From Alcaligenaceae bacterium (GTDB taxonomy: Bacteria > Pseudomonadota > Gammaproteobacteria > Burkholderiales > Burkholderiaceae_B): a DNA stretch of 64,000 nt. The notes under the pieces are model-generated. The model ran no database searches and had not been told where the DNA came from. It was given only the letters and a program-made list of their open reading frames with translations. The stretch is from contig JACCEP010000001.1 of the NCBI GenBank assembly GCA_013416395.1, positions 248,001 through 312,000 of the forward strand, in the 5' to 3' direction. The first letter of the stretch is position 1, and every line of letters begins with the position of its first letter. The position numbers and the translations under genes were made by a program. Below, piece after piece: positions 35,141 through 43,858 of this stretch.

Positions 35141-35259
35141 TGAACGCGGAATTTGCTCTCAACATGCGTGAGCCCCCGTTCATCATCCGCTTCGGCTTCT
35201 CCTCTTCCCCTCCCTATTGAAGCGGATGTTTCGGGACACCACCATGGTGTCCCTTTTTT
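35141..35259 (+). ncRNA. Candidate stress-induced small RNA with C/U-rich loop
   Basis: No protein gene fits the 400-base space 35030-35429. It contains a sigmaE-type promoter match (35107-35134), then a perfect 10-bp stem CATCCGCTTC (35184-35193) / GAAGCGGATG (35219-35228). The stem encloses a 25-base loop that is almost all pyrimidine after its first two bases (CUUCUCCUCUUCCCCUCCCU core). Four bases later a strong intrinsic terminator with six U follows. A C/U-rich single-stranded loop is able to pair with ribosome-binding sites, a design seen in anti-Shine-Dalgarno type small RNAs. It could instead be only the rpoH 3' untranslated region. The transcript ends are predictions. Confidence 0.5.
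35233..35259 (+). terminator. Intrinsic terminator of rpoH / candidate small RNA
   Basis: GGGACACCA-CCA-TGGTGTCCC (9-bp stem, 3-base loop) followed by TTTTTTC. It is the strongest terminator seen in the window. Confidence 0.92.
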
Positions 35260-35429
35260 CGTCTTAAGCCATCCTGTTTCCAGTTTTCAGGCCAGTCAGA
35301 TCAAGGGCTTGATTACCCCGCAACGTCAAAAGCGCAAATTAGCACCCAGGCATGCCCCAGCACTCAGTGTCACGACCAAAATCAAGTATTCTTAGTACTC
35401 CCAAGCTCTAAAGGCGTGACGAGGCGTTC

Positions 35430-38024
35430 ATGGATGTAGGACACGTGGTATTTGGCCTGGCGGGTTTGCTCGCCCTGGTGTCATTCATGCCACCGATAGC
35501 CGGGCGTCTGCAATTACCCTATTCTGTTCTTCTGGCCATCGTTGGCTTTATTCTTGGGCTGATCATTCATGTTCATGGCTGGGCGCCCATGGTCATGTCC
35601 GACTTTCTCGATTCCCTGCAAAACTTCGAAGTCTCGTCGGAAACGTTTCTGTTTGTCTTCCTGCCTGTTCTACTGTTCGAGACGGCATTGTCCATGAACG
35701 TTCGGCGATTGCTGGACGATATCGGCCCTATTCTCATGATGGCCATCGTGGCGGTGGTGGTCTGCACTCTGGCCGTCGGGTTCACCCTCAGCTATATCTC
35801 TGACTATGGACTGATCGTCTGCCTGATGCTGGGCGCCATTGTCGCCACGACCGATCCGGCAGCCGTCGTCGGCATCTTTCGTGATGTGGGTGCACCAAAG
35901 CGGCTCACCACGTTGGTCGAGGGCGAATCGCTGTTTAATGACGCCGCGTCCATCGCGCTGTACTCGGTGCTGCTTTCCGTCTTGTTTGGCGGCGAGGCGC
36001 TTTCCACCGGCAAAGTATTCAACAATTTCTTGTTCTCTTTCATCGGTGGCGGCCTCGCTGGCTTTCTCATGGGCAGGCTGGCAAGTGGGCTATTTATCTG
36101 GCTGCGCGGATGGCCAACGGCCGAAATCACGCTTACCGTAGCGCTGGCCTACCTTACCTTCTATGTGTCTGATCACTATCTTGGCGTCTCGGGGGTAGTG
36201 GCAACCGTAATCGCCGGATTGGTCGTTGGCTCAACAGGGCGCACCCGTATGTCGCCCGCCACGTTCGAGCAATTGTCCGGCGCGTGGTCACAGTTTGGTT
36301 TCTGGGCAAGTTCGCTAATTTTCGTATTTGCCGCCATGCTGATTCCCCGCATGATGGCCGACATCACCTGGGTGCAGGTAGGTTTAATCATTGTCGTGTT
36401 TGTCGTCACCCTCATCGCCAGGGCGGCCATGGTTTTTGGCATGCTGCCCTTGCTCGGCCTCACGCGCTTTGGCACCCGCGTCAGCCGGTCATACCGCATC
36501 GTCATGTGGTGGGGCGGGTTGCGCGGTGCCGTCTCACTGGCTCTGGCACTGGCGGTCACTGAACAGCACAACGTGCCGTATGAAGCGCGCCAGTTTGTGG
36601 CTGTCGCCACCACGGGCTTCGTATTGATGACGTTGCTGATCAACGGCATTAGCTTGCGCACGCTCATCCGTCGGCTTGGCCTGGATCAACTACCACTGTT
36701 TGAGCGACTCTTGCGCAACCAGGCGGTGGTAATCGCGCTTGATGACGTGCGCGAGCGCACCCAAGCCATTGCCGATAACGAGCAAATTGGCGGCGAAGCC
36801 TGCAGCAAGATCAATGCGGTATTCGATGCGGCGCAGGCTGGTATTGATGGCGGCAGTGCAGCCCAGCTTACGCTAGACCAGAAAGTTTCAATAGGCTTGG
36901 CCATCGTCGCCGCCCGCGAAGAAGAAACGTTCTTTGACACCCTGAAGGCCCAAGTTGTGGACTGGCGCGCTGCCGAATCTTTGCTGGCACGTGCAGAACG
37001 CCTCAGCGATGCTATTCGCGCAGGCGGTCTTAACGGCTTTCGCAGTGCCATTACGGCCGATCTACGCTATTCGACCGCATTCCGCATGGCACTTCGCGTG
37101 CACATTTTGTTTGGTTATCAAGGCTGGCTGGCCAGCGAGCTCGCCAAGCGATTCATCAACCTCATGAACAAACGGACGGTTACGCGCTCCCTTATCCAGT
37201 TTGCTGAAAAAGAGATACAACCCTTGCTTGGCCCGGAAGCAACCCAGATCATTGTCGACGCACATCATTATCGGCTGACCCAAACCGAAAAATCGTTGCA
37301 GGCCATGAATCTTCAGTACCCTGAATTCGCCCGTTGGCTACAGGAGGCCTACCTGGGGCGCATGGCGCGAGCGCTAGAGCGCCTACGCTACCGCGACATG
37401 CTGACGCAGTCTCTGATTACCGGTGAGATGTATGCCGATCTTATAAAGCAAACCAACCTTAAATGGCTGCACGTGCAGCAGCACCCCGCGTTGGATATGG
37501 CGCTGAGCACGGTAGACCTGGTCAAGCGCGTGCCCTTGTTTGAAGGGCTGGACGCCGCCTCAATGAAGTCGGTCTGCCGTCTGCTCAAACCTCGTCTGGC
37601 ATTGCCAGACCAGGAAATCCCGATGCATCATCGCAGAGGCCACGTCATGTACATTGTTGCATCCGGCGCCGTCATTATTCATCTGCCAGACAACACAACC
37701 GTCGAACTGGGTACAGGCGAATTCTTTGGCGAAATGAGCATGATGACGGGGCGCGACTTTACCTACAAGGCCACGTCGCTGGGCTACAGCCGTCTGCTTA
37801 TGTTGCGGGAGCGCGACATCGACAAATTGATGGCCCGAGAACCTGTATTGCGCGACGCCATCACCACAGTGGTCAATCAGCGTTTGCGCGCCTTGCAGGT
37901 ATGGGAAGAGTTTGAGTCAGGCAAACGCTCTCACGAGCCTTTGCCTGATCTGACAAACACAGGTACCGAACCCGATGAGCAGCGAGATGATGCCGGGGAA
38001 GACGCACTACCCCGGCCCATATAA
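35430..38024 (+). CDS. CPA1-type Na+/H+ antiporter with C-terminal cyclic-nucleotide-binding domain
   Basis: 864 residues. The N-terminal half (about 1-410) is a multi-helix sodium/proton exchanger with the ion-site region TDPAAVVGIFRDVGAPKRLTTLVEGESLFNDAASIAL, WWGGLRGAVSLALALAV in a late helix, and roughly 12 hydrophobic segments. A long soluble helical region follows (about 430-680). The C-terminal cNMP-binding-like domain (about 690-815) shows VPLFEGL, HVMYIVASGAVIIHL and GTGEFFGEMSMMTGRDFTYKATS; the usual phosphate-binding arginine position of cAMP sites is not clearly kept. It probably regulates cytoplasmic pH or sodium under control of a ligand or docking partner. Confidence 0.93.
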   Translation: MDVGHVVFGLAGLLALVSFMPPIAGRLQLPYSVLLAIVGFILGLIIHVHGWAPMVMSDFLDSLQNFEVSSETFLFVFLPVLLFETALSMNVRRLLDDIGPILMMAIVAVVVCTLAVGFTLSYISDYGLIVCLMLGAIVATTDPAAVVGIFRDVGAPKRLTTLVEGESLFNDAASIALYSVLLSVLFGGEALSTGKVFNNFLFSFIGGGLAGFLMGRLASGLFIWLRGWPTAEITLTVALAYLTFYVSDHYLGVSGVVATVIAGLVVGSTGRTRMSPATFEQLSGAWSQFGFWASSLIFVFAAMLIPRMMADITWVQVGLIIVVFVVTLIARAAMVFGMLPLLGLTRFGTRVSRSYRIVMWWGGLRGAVSLALALAVTEQHNVPYEARQFVAVATTGFVLMTLLINGISLRTLIRRLGLDQLPLFERLLRNQAVVIALDDVRERTQAIADNEQIGGEACSKINAVFDAAQAGIDGGSAAQLTLDQKVSIGLAIVAAREEETFFDTLKAQVVDWRAAESLLARAERLSDAIRAGGLNGFRSAITADLRYSTAFRMALRVHILFGYQGWLASELAKRFINLMNKRTVTRSLIQFAEKEIQPLLGPEATQIIVDAHHYRLTQTEKSLQAMNLQYPEFARWLQEAYLGRMARALERLRYRDMLTQSLITGEMYADLIKQTNLKWLHVQQHPALDMALSTVDLVKRVPLFEGLDAASMKSVCRLLKPRLALPDQEIPMHHRRGHVMYIVASGAVIIHLPDNTTVELGTGEFFGEMSMMTGRDFTYKATSLGYSRLLMLRERDIDKLMAREPVLRDAITTVVNQRLRALQVWEEFESGKRSHEPLPDLTNTGTEPDEQRDDAGEDALPRPI

Positions 38025-38035
38025 GGCCCAACAGC

Positions 38036-38638
38036 CTACAGAAGCTGCTTTATGTCGCTGGCAATATCATCGGCACTGGCGTTGCCAGATACCAGAACAC
38101 GCGCCTCACCTTCTTTATCGAGAATATAGAACGAGGCGGCGTGGTCCATGGTGTACTGCTCAGGCGTAGGGCCTGCTGATTTAGCGTAGTACGCCTTGAA
38201 CGACTTTGCTGTGGTGGCCAGCTGTTGGTGTGTGCCGCTAAGACCAATGAAACCTGGGTTAAAGGCACTGGTGTAGGCCGCCAGAATTTCAGGCGTATCA
38301 CGGTCTGGATCAACGCTGATCATAATGACCTGCACCTTATCGGCGTCATCACCCAGCAGTTCCATGGTTGCAGCCAGCTCGGCCATGGAGGTGGGGCACA
38401 CATCAGGGCATTGGGTATAACCAAAGAAGACAACTTTAACTTTGCCCTTGTAATCGGCCAAGGTGCGCTTTTGACCTGAAGCGTCTTGCATGACCATCTC
38501 TTTGCCGAGATGGGTGCCGGAAATATCAGAACCCTTGAATTCAACCTGCTTGTCGCCGCAGGCGACAAGCGTTGCAGAAAGCGCCAAAGCAGCTGAAAGA
38601 GCCATGATGCGGCGACGCTTGAATGAGAAGGCAAACAT
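38036..38638 (-). CDS. sco: SCO1/SenC family copper chaperone
   Basis: A 200-residue membrane-attached, lipoprotein-like protein (signal with LVACG) of the thioredoxin-fold SCO family, which delivers copper to the CuA site of cytochrome oxidase subunit II. The copper-binding CxxxC is in YTQCPDVCPTSMAEL, and the distal histidine is in YTMDHAASFYILDKEG. ATG at 38638 is chosen over the longer frame to 38650. It is the last gene of the oxidase assembly cluster, 20 bases after ctaB. Confidence 0.93.
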   Translation of the reverse strand: MFAFSFKRRRIMALSAALALSATLVACGDKQVEFKGSDISGTHLGKEMVMQDASGQKRTLADYKGKVKVVFFGYTQCPDVCPTSMAELAATMELLGDDADKVQVIMISVDPDRDTPEILAAYTSAFNPGFIGLSGTHQQLATTAKSFKAYYAKSAGPTPEQYTMDHAASFYILDKEGEARVLVSGNASADDIASDIKQLL

Positions 38639-38658
38639 AAAAACTACCAAAAAACAGC

Positions 38659-39549
38659 TTAAATAAGGCGGATCCAGTGATCGACAAGTAGCGCACCGAA
38701 CAGCAGGGCAAGGTACAAGATTGAAAACCGGAACAGCTTGCGGGACAACTCGTCAGAATACTCTTTATACAGCATCCATGAATACCTGACGAACATACCA
38801 CTGAGCACAATGGCCGATGCCAGGTAAAACACGCCACTCATGCGAATAACAAAAGGCAGCAGTGTCGCCGCGAACAACACCACGCTGTAAAGCAGAATAT
38901 GCAGGCGTGTAAACCGCTTGCCATGTGTAACGGGCAACATGGGCAGGCCCGCTTTTTCGTAGTCGTGATTGCGGTACAGGGCCAGCGCCCAAAAATGGGG
39001 CGGTGTCCAGATAAAGATAATGAGTACAAGCAACCACGCCTCGGCAGGCACGGAGTTAGCCACCGTGGCCCAGCCCAGTGCAGGGGGCATGGCGCCCGAC
39101 AACCCACCAATGACAATGTTTTGGGGGGTGAGCGGTTTAAGCACAGCCGTATAAATAACGGCATAGCCCACAAACGTGGCAAGTGTAAGCCACATGGTCA
39201 GTGGGTTGACCAGGTGATAAAGCACCAGCATGCCCAACCCGCCCAGCAGGCCCGACATCATGAGAACGTGCAAGGTGCTTATGGTGCCCTGAGCCGTGCC
39301 ACGCCGTTTGGTGCGCAACATGCGCGCGTCGACCTCGTGCTCAATAAGACAATTAATGGCAAATGCCGCCGCTGCAAGCAGCCAGATACCCACCGTGCCC
39401 GCCACCACAAGGCCCATATCTGGCAGACCGGGGCTGGCCAGAAACATGCCAATAACGGCACAGAACACCGCCAGCTGCGTGACCCGAGGTTTGGTCAGGA
39501 CCAGATATTGGCGGAGTAAAGACGGGGAGTGAGCGATAGCGGTCGTCAT
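38659..39549 (-). CDS. ctaB: Protoheme IX farnesyltransferase (heme O synthase)
   Basis: A 296-residue UbiA-type integral membrane prenyltransferase that converts protoheme to heme O. Seen: [22 protein letters not shown], the first aspartate-rich motif region [52 protein letters not shown], and [30 protein letters not shown]. Its ATG overlaps the ctaA stop by four bases. Together with ctaA it makes heme A for the oxidase encoded upstream. Confidence 0.97.
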   Translation of the reverse strand: MTTAIAHSPSLLRQYLVLTKPRVTQLAVFCAVIGMFLASPGLPDMGLVVAGTVGIWLLAAAAFAINCLIEHEVDARMLRTKRRGTAQGTISTLHVLMMSGLLGGLGMLVLYHLVNPLTMWLTLATFVGYAVIYTAVLKPLTPQNIVIGGLSGAMPPALGWATVANSVPAEAWLLVLIIFIWTPPHFWALALYRNHDYEKAGLPMLPVTHGKRFTRLHILLYSVVLFAATLLPFVIRMSGVFYLASAIVLSGMFVRYSWMLYKEYSDELSRKLFRFSILYLALLFGALLVDHWIRLI

Positions 39550-40556
39550 GTTGGTATTCTATCCTTGGCGCGCGCAAGACGCACCAGTAACGTGACGCAG
39601 ACAAGGGTAAGCCCTGCCGCGCCGCCATTGTGCAGCACTGCTATCAGCAGCGGCCACTGGAAAAAAATGGTGGTCAAGCCGGTCAGCAACTGCGCCGCAA
39701 GCAACGCCAGCAGCAAATGCGCAGGCCCGCGCAGACCAGGGTCAGTGCGCATCTTCCAGCCAAGTAACCCCAAGTAAACAAACACCAGCAAGGCGAAATT
39801 GCGATGTACCCAGTGTATGGCTGTAAGCGCCTGTTGTGAAATCATCTCGCCCGAAGGCAGCACCCCCAGGCCACGCACCAGCGAGTAGCCGTTGCGAAAG
39901 TCCATATCAGGCACCCATTGCCCGTGGCAGGTTGGGAAGTCCATGCAGGCCAGCGCGGCATAGTTGGTACTTACCCAGCCACCCAGGGCAATCTGCATAA
40001 ACAAAAGTGCCAGACCGCAGGCCATCCAGGGACGCCAGCGCACAGCTAGCGCTGATATGGGCGCGTGTGTTTTCTCACGGGCCGCCAGCCACGTCATCAA
40101 GGCCAGCAACAACATGCCGCCCAGCAGATGTGAGGTCACGACCAGTGGCATAAGCTGATGAGTGACCGTCCATGCGCCAAATGCGCCCTGCACACACACG
40201 GCAACCAATGTAACCACCGCCAATCTGGGAGAATGCCCCAGTTCGCGCCGATAGCGCCAGGCAAAGTAGACAATAGCAATAATCAGCATGCCCAGAATAG
40301 AACCCACATAGCGGTGAACCATTTCTATCCAGGCTTTGGAAAAACTGACCGCCCCATATGGCATTGAGCTAAGTGCCTGCTCAATATGCGCACTGGCTCC
40401 CACGGGCGTGATCTTGCCGTAGCAACCTGGCCAGTCTGGGCAGCCCAGGCCTGAATCGGTCAGGCGCACGAAAGCGCCGAACATGATCAAGTCCAGCGTC
40501 AGAAACCAGGTAAAAAAGACCAGCTTCCGATAGCGAGCTATGATGCGTCCAGTCAT
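39546..40556 (-). CDS. ctaA: Heme A synthase (COX15/CtaA family)
   Basis: A 336-residue, 8-helix membrane oxygenase converting heme O to heme A. Seen: [26 protein letters not shown] (with EXXXE-type region replaced by the proteobacterial pattern), [14 protein letters not shown], the cysteine pair in [15 protein letters not shown], and [16 protein letters not shown] supplying heme-ligand histidines. ATG at 40556 lies 6 bases after the stop of the Sco-like gene. It is in the order typical of beta-proteobacterial cox clusters. Confidence 0.96.
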   Translation of the reverse strand: MTGRIIARYRKLVFFTWFLTLDLIMFGAFVRLTDSGLGCPDWPGCYGKITPVGASAHIEQALSSMPYGAVSFSKAWIEMVHRYVGSILGMLIIAIVYFAWRYRRELGHSPRLAVVTLVAVCVQGAFGAWTVTHQLMPLVVTSHLLGGMLLLALMTWLAAREKTHAPISALAVRWRPWMACGLALLFMQIALGGWVSTNYAALACMDFPTCHGQWVPDMDFRNGYSLVRGLGVLPSGEMISQQALTAIHWVHRNFALLVFVYLGLLGWKMRTDPGLRGPAHLLLALLAAQLLTGLTTIFFQWPLLIAVLHNGGAAGLTLVCVTLLVRLARAKDRIPT

Positions 40557-40562
40557 GCCAGG

Positions 40563-41228
40563 CTACCCTATACGCGAGTTTTTCAATAACTTGCGGATAT
40601 CGTCCCTGACCTCGATAGGGTCAGCATCGGCAGGAAACTGCATCATCAGGTTGCCCAGCGGATCAATAATCCACATGGGCTGCTTGAGCGCAGCTTCTCT
40701 TTCCTGTGGCGTGGCCTTCGGTGCCAGAAAGGCGGCCAATACAGCAGGATCAGCCCTCAACATATTGGTGCCTCGGTAAAACTCCAGTATCTCTTCGGAT
40801 ACAGGCGCTTTGTCGGTGACAAACCAGACGCGTGACAGTCTTTCCACTTCTTTGCCCTGGCTAGCGTGCGAGTTGCGCAAGATGAAGAGCTTTTTGACGC
40901 AGGATTCGGGGCAGGCAGCGTCATCGGCACTGACGAGCAACCATTGGCCCCGCAGGCTCTGAAGATCAAACGGTTTGCCGTCCAGCGTATGCAATGGCAA
41001 GGCTTTGCTATCGGGCATGGGCCGTTGCGGCTGTATCAGTGCGCCATAATTGGTATGCCCCTCGGGCCGCAGGCCCAGTGCCGGCACATAGTAAGCAAGC
41101 ACCGCAAACACCACGGGTGCCAGGCACATTGCAACAATCAAGTATAGAGGCCAATTTGAACGTGGGCGCTGGCGTTCAGCGCCAGAAACGGAAGGTGTGC
41201 TTGGCACAGATGTATCCTTGTGATTCAT
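40563..41228 (-). CDS. Membrane-anchored Sco-like cytochrome oxidase assembly protein
   Basis: 221 residues. One N-terminal transmembrane helix (about 26-48) is followed by a thioredoxin-like periplasmic domain. KPFDLQSLRGQWLLVSADDAACPESCVKKLFILRN carries a CPESC motif at the Sco active-site position, and MWIIDPLGNLMMQFP follows. The distal histidine of true Sco proteins is not apparent, so copper transfer is uncertain; thiol reduction is possible. ATG at 41228 overlaps the SURF1 stop by four bases. The family sits next to SURF1 and ctaA in related genomes and is annotated only as an oxidase-associated transmembrane protein. Confidence 0.85.
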   Translation of the reverse strand: MNHKDTSVPSTPSVSGAERQRPRSNWPLYLIVAMCLAPVVFAVLAYYVPALGLRPEGHTNYGALIQPQRPMPDSKALPLHTLDGKPFDLQSLRGQWLLVSADDAACPESCVKKLFILRNSHASQGKEVERLSRVWFVTDKAPVSEEILEFYRGTNMLRADPAVLAAFLAPKATPQEREAALKQPMWIIDPLGNLMMQFPADADPIEVRDDIRKLLKNSRIG

Positions 41229-42214
41229 GAGTTTTTCTTACGACGCAATGCGCGCCCGGCGACTACCAGCCAAGCAATGGCTGCAATGGCGGCAAAGCCG
41301 AACCATTGCAGTGCATAGCCCCGGTTCTGGTCAGAATCGAGCGATGGCGTCGGCCAATCGTAGACCAGGCTTGAGTTGGCTGCTGGGTCAGTTGCCGGGG
41401 CGGCCACTGCGTCTGCGGTGGCGTCGGCGTGTTGCGCCTGACTACTATGGGGTTGAGAAGCCGGGCCATCTTGTGAGGGCCTGGCCGCGTTTGCTTGTAC
41501 TGAAGCACCAGCGGCGTGGTCCGCTGCGGTCTGCGCGAGCACAATGGGTATAAATGTTAAACCAGTTGCTGCCGCGTAGTCATTGATTTCAAGATTTTGC
41601 ACTGCCGGCAAACTGCCATTTTCAAGCGGCAAGGTAGACGGCAGGTGGGTTGCGTGCTTGCCCGCGCCCCACTCACCCAAATCAAACAGTCGCGGCACAT
41701 GCTGCAATAGCTCACCCTGAACCATGCGCTCCCCCTGAGGCAACGCAAGCGTCTTGAGTGCGCCCCGCACTGTGCCCGACGTCGATGCCCCTGGAGGCAG
41801 GCCTGGTGCGTCCTGGCCCTGCTGCGAGCCACCTGCAACCGCCAGCGCCTCTCTGGGCAACCAACCTCTCAACACCAATACAGCGGTGTCGGCAGGTTGC
41901 TGCAAGAGCAAAGGCGTAGCAACCCAATAACCCGGTTTACCTTGATAATTACGGTTCTCCAGCAGTACTGTAAGGTCTGGACGCCAGGTACCCTGCGCTG
42001 TGGCTGCACGCCAGGGCGTAAGCGCCTGTACAGGCGTGTCTGCAGCCAGTTGCAGAGGTGTGCGGCTCCGCCCCTGTTCAATGGATGCGCGGATGGCGTC
42101 GCGCTCGGCGGCCCTGTCCAGCTGCCAGTTGCCCAGCGAGGTACACACAACGGCCAGCACAGCCAGCAAAATTAATGCGGCCAGCGTGCGATAAGAAAAA
42201 GAAGGACGTGCCAT
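41225..42214 (-). CDS. SURF1 family cytochrome oxidase assembly protein
   Basis: A 329-residue SURF1, with two flanking transmembrane helices and a periplasmic domain, involved in heme A insertion into subunit I. Seen: SLGNWQLDRAAERDAI near the first helix, GYWVATPLLL, VLVLRGWLPREAL, and the C-terminal WPTPSLDSDQNRGYALQWFGFAAIAAIAWLV. An Ala/Gln/Asp/His-rich insertion of about 50 residues precedes the last helix (roughly residues 225-275, with HAAGASVQANAARPS). Most SURF1 proteins lack it. ATG at 42214 is chosen; the frame to 42247 would overlap the divergent gene's start. Confidence 0.92.
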   Translation of the reverse strand: MARPSFSYRTLAALILLAVLAVVCTSLGNWQLDRAAERDAIRASIEQGRSRTPLQLAADTPVQALTPWRAATAQGTWRPDLTVLLENRNYQGKPGYWVATPLLLQQPADTAVLVLRGWLPREALAVAGGSQQGQDAPGLPPGASTSGTVRGALKTLALPQGERMVQGELLQHVPRLFDLGEWGAGKHATHLPSTLPLENGSLPAVQNLEINDYAAATGLTFIPIVLAQTAADHAAGASVQANAARPSQDGPASQPHSSQAQHADATADAVAAPATDPAANSSLVYDWPTPSLDSDQNRGYALQWFGFAAIAAIAWLVVAGRALRRKKNS

Positions 42215-42247
42215 GTCTGCGATAATTCGGTTTTTCCCGGAGGCCAA

Positions 42248-42454
42248 ATGCGTATCATAGTAATCTTAGCGTTCTTGGGTATTATCGGGAGCCTGTTTTC
42301 TGCCCTGTACTACCTCATGACCGACAAGGGCGGCACCAACCGCACCGTCAACGCATTAACCGTACGCATAGGCCTGTCTATTGCGCTGTTTCTGTTCGTA
42401 CTGTTTGCCCACCATATGGGGTGGATCCAAAGTACCGGCTTCGTCGCGCGCTAG
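42248..42454 (+). CDS. Twin transmembrane protein (DUF2909)
   Basis: 68 residues with two hydrophobic helices (about 3-24 and 40-58) joined by the polar segment TDKGGTNRTVNALTVRIG. This matches the small DUF2909 family found within beta/gamma-proteobacterial cytochrome oxidase clusters. It is read against the direction of the cox genes, starting 33 bases from the SURF1 start, so both share a short promoter region. The function is unknown; a role near the oxidase is inferred from context alone. Confidence 0.85.
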   Translation: MRIIVILAFLGIIGSLFSALYYLMTDKGGTNRTVNALTVRIGLSIALFLFVLFAHHMGWIQSTGFVAR

Positions 42455-42510
42455 CGCTGCGCCAAAAAGCCCGTAACCATACGGCTCCCGCACATACTGT
42501 GCTGCAGGAT

Positions 42511-42531
42511 CCGTGCGGCATCGCCGCACGG
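42511..42531. terminator. GC hairpin after DUF2909
   Basis: CCGTGCGGC-ATC-GCCGCACGG, a 9-bp perfect stem without a U-tract, ten bases before the bidirectional terminator at 42541. It is probably part of the same termination region. Confidence 0.5.
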
Positions 42532-42540
42532 CGGGCCAAA

Positions 42541-42565
42541 AAAAGGCTGGCAACGCCAGCCTTTT
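42541..42565. terminator. Bidirectional intrinsic terminator between DUF2909 and coxC
   Basis: AAAAGGCTGGC-AAC-GCCAGCCTTTT. The 7-bp GC stem is extended by A/U pairs and gives a U-tract on both strands. It serves the convergent DUF2909 (+) and coxC (-) genes. Confidence 0.9.
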
Positions 42566-42592
42566 CTGGTTGTGAGCGCTACCCTGCCCAGG

Positions 42593-43468
42593 TTAGAACC
42601 AATATACGAACAGGTACAAGCCCAGCCAGACCACGTCAACAAAGTGCCAGTACCACGCAGCACCTTCAAACCCAAAGTGGTGCTCTGCGGTGAAGTGCCC
42701 TCTGATCAGGCGAAACAGTATCACCGTCAGAAAGGTTGCGCCCAGGATAACGTGAAAACCATGGAAACCGGTAAGCATGTAGAACAGCGAACCGTATACA
42801 CCTGAATCAAAACGCAGATTTAGTGCATCGTATGCATGGTGATACTCATAGGCCTGACAGGCCACAAAGCTAAAACCAAGAATAACCGTAAGCGCCAGCC
42901 AGAAAATGGCCTTGCCACGATTGTTTCCACGCAGCGCGTGGTGCGAGATAGTTAGCGTTAGCCCCGAGGTGAGCAGCAGCGCGGTATTAATCGTGGGCAG
43001 CCAGAACGGGCCTACAGTTTTGAACTCAGGCACCACACCAGCGGGCCCCAGGTTGGGCCAGGCGCCAGAGAAATTGGGCCACAACAGCGTCTGATGGTCA
43101 AAGTTGCTGAGCATGGGCGTTGTGATTTCACGCGCATACCAAAGTGAGCCAAAAAACGCTGCAAAGAACATGACCTCAGAAAATATAAACCAGGCCATGC
43201 TCCAGCGATAAGAATGATCAACCCGCTGGCTGTTTACGCCATGTTCGGATTCACGAATGGCGTCGCCAAACCAGCCATACAGCACAACAAACAGACTGAG
43301 GATGCCCACAATGAACAGCCAGAAGCCTGGTTCGTAACTATTGATCCAGAGTGCGGCGCCCAGCAAGGTGAGCAGCAACGAAAAGCTTGCGCGAACCGGA
43401 TGGACTGAATCAGCAGGCACATAGTAGTACGGTGCCTCTTTAACCTGAGCCGAGTGACTTGCACCCAT
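42593..43468 (-). CDS. ctaE: Cytochrome c oxidase subunit III
   Basis: A 291-residue, 7-helix subunit of the aa3-type oxidase. Seen: PYYYVPADSVHPVRASFSLLLTLLG, SMAWFIFSEVMFFAAFFGSLWYARE, INTALLLTSGLTLTISHHAL, and TGFHGFHVILGATFLTVILFRL near the end with WYWHFVDVVWLGLYLFVYW. ATG at 43468 has AGGAG 7 bases upstream; a TTG-started extension to 43483 is not needed. A strong terminator directly after the stop separates it from the SURF1 group. Confidence 0.97.
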   Translation of the reverse strand: MGASHSAQVKEAPYYYVPADSVHPVRASFSLLLTLLGAALWINSYEPGFWLFIVGILSLFVVLYGWFGDAIRESEHGVNSQRVDHSYRWSMAWFIFSEVMFFAAFFGSLWYAREITTPMLSNFDHQTLLWPNFSGAWPNLGPAGVVPEFKTVGPFWLPTINTALLLTSGLTLTISHHALRGNNRGKAIFWLALTVILGFSFVACQAYEYHHAYDALNLRFDSGVYGSLFYMLTGFHGFHVILGATFLTVILFRLIRGHFTAEHHFGFEGAAWYWHFVDVVWLGLYLFVYWF

Positions 43469-43507
43469 GGTCTTCTCCTGCAAATTTATTAGAATAGAAA
43501 AACGCTA

Positions 43508-43732
43508 TCAGGCCAAACTGCCAGTTAACCAACGGGCGATCATGACCAGCCCCACAACAAAAACAACGGCCGAAAGAATACCGGCGATGATCAAGTGCAC
43601 CGGGTTAATCCGGGCAATGTCTTCGTCGTACCCTCTGTTCTTTCTGACACCAAAAAACCCCCAGGCCACCGCTTTCATGGTCTGAAAAAAATTAAGCCTG
43701 CGTTCGGCGAGTTTTTTGATGTCTTTGGACAT
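43508..43732 (-). CDS. DUF2970 domain-containing small membrane protein
   Basis: 74 residues: a basic amphipathic start (KDIKKLAERRLNFFQTMKAVAWGFFGVRKNRGYDEDI) and one C-terminal transmembrane helix (about 47-70). This matches the DUF2970 family, usually encoded just before coxC. The function is unknown. It follows the 36-residue assembly peptide gene by six bases, at a point where many related clusters carry ctaG/cox11 instead. Confidence 0.88.
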   Translation of the reverse strand: MSKDIKKLAERRLNFFQTMKAVAWGFFGVRKNRGYDEDIARINPVHLIIAGILSAVVFVVGLVMIARWLTGSLA

Positions 43733-43738
43733 TCGGCC

Positions 43739-43849
43739 CTAACCCCCTAGGTTCGCGCCACGCCAGAACGTCCAGCCAATCACCGCGACCACAAAGATCA
43801 CCAGTACGATTGCGGTATTGCGGTTCTTGCGGCGTTGAGCGGGTGTCAT
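43739..43849 (-). CDS. Cytochrome oxidase small assembly protein (36 residues)
   Basis: A short gene reading MTPAQRRKNRNTAIVLVIFV then a helix end AVIGWTFWRGANLGG. A basic N-terminus of about 11 residues is followed by one transmembrane helix. It begins 9 bases after the coxA stop and ends 6 bases before DUF2970. The same kind of tiny protein is annotated as a cytochrome oxidase small assembly protein in beta-proteobacterial cox clusters. There is no strong ribosome site (GGTTACGTA precedes the ATG), so coupling to coxA is likely. The biochemical role is unproven. Confidence 0.75.
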   Translation of the reverse strand: MTPAQRRKNRNTAIVLVIFVVAVIGWTFWRGANLGG

Positions 43850-43858
43850 TACGTAACC

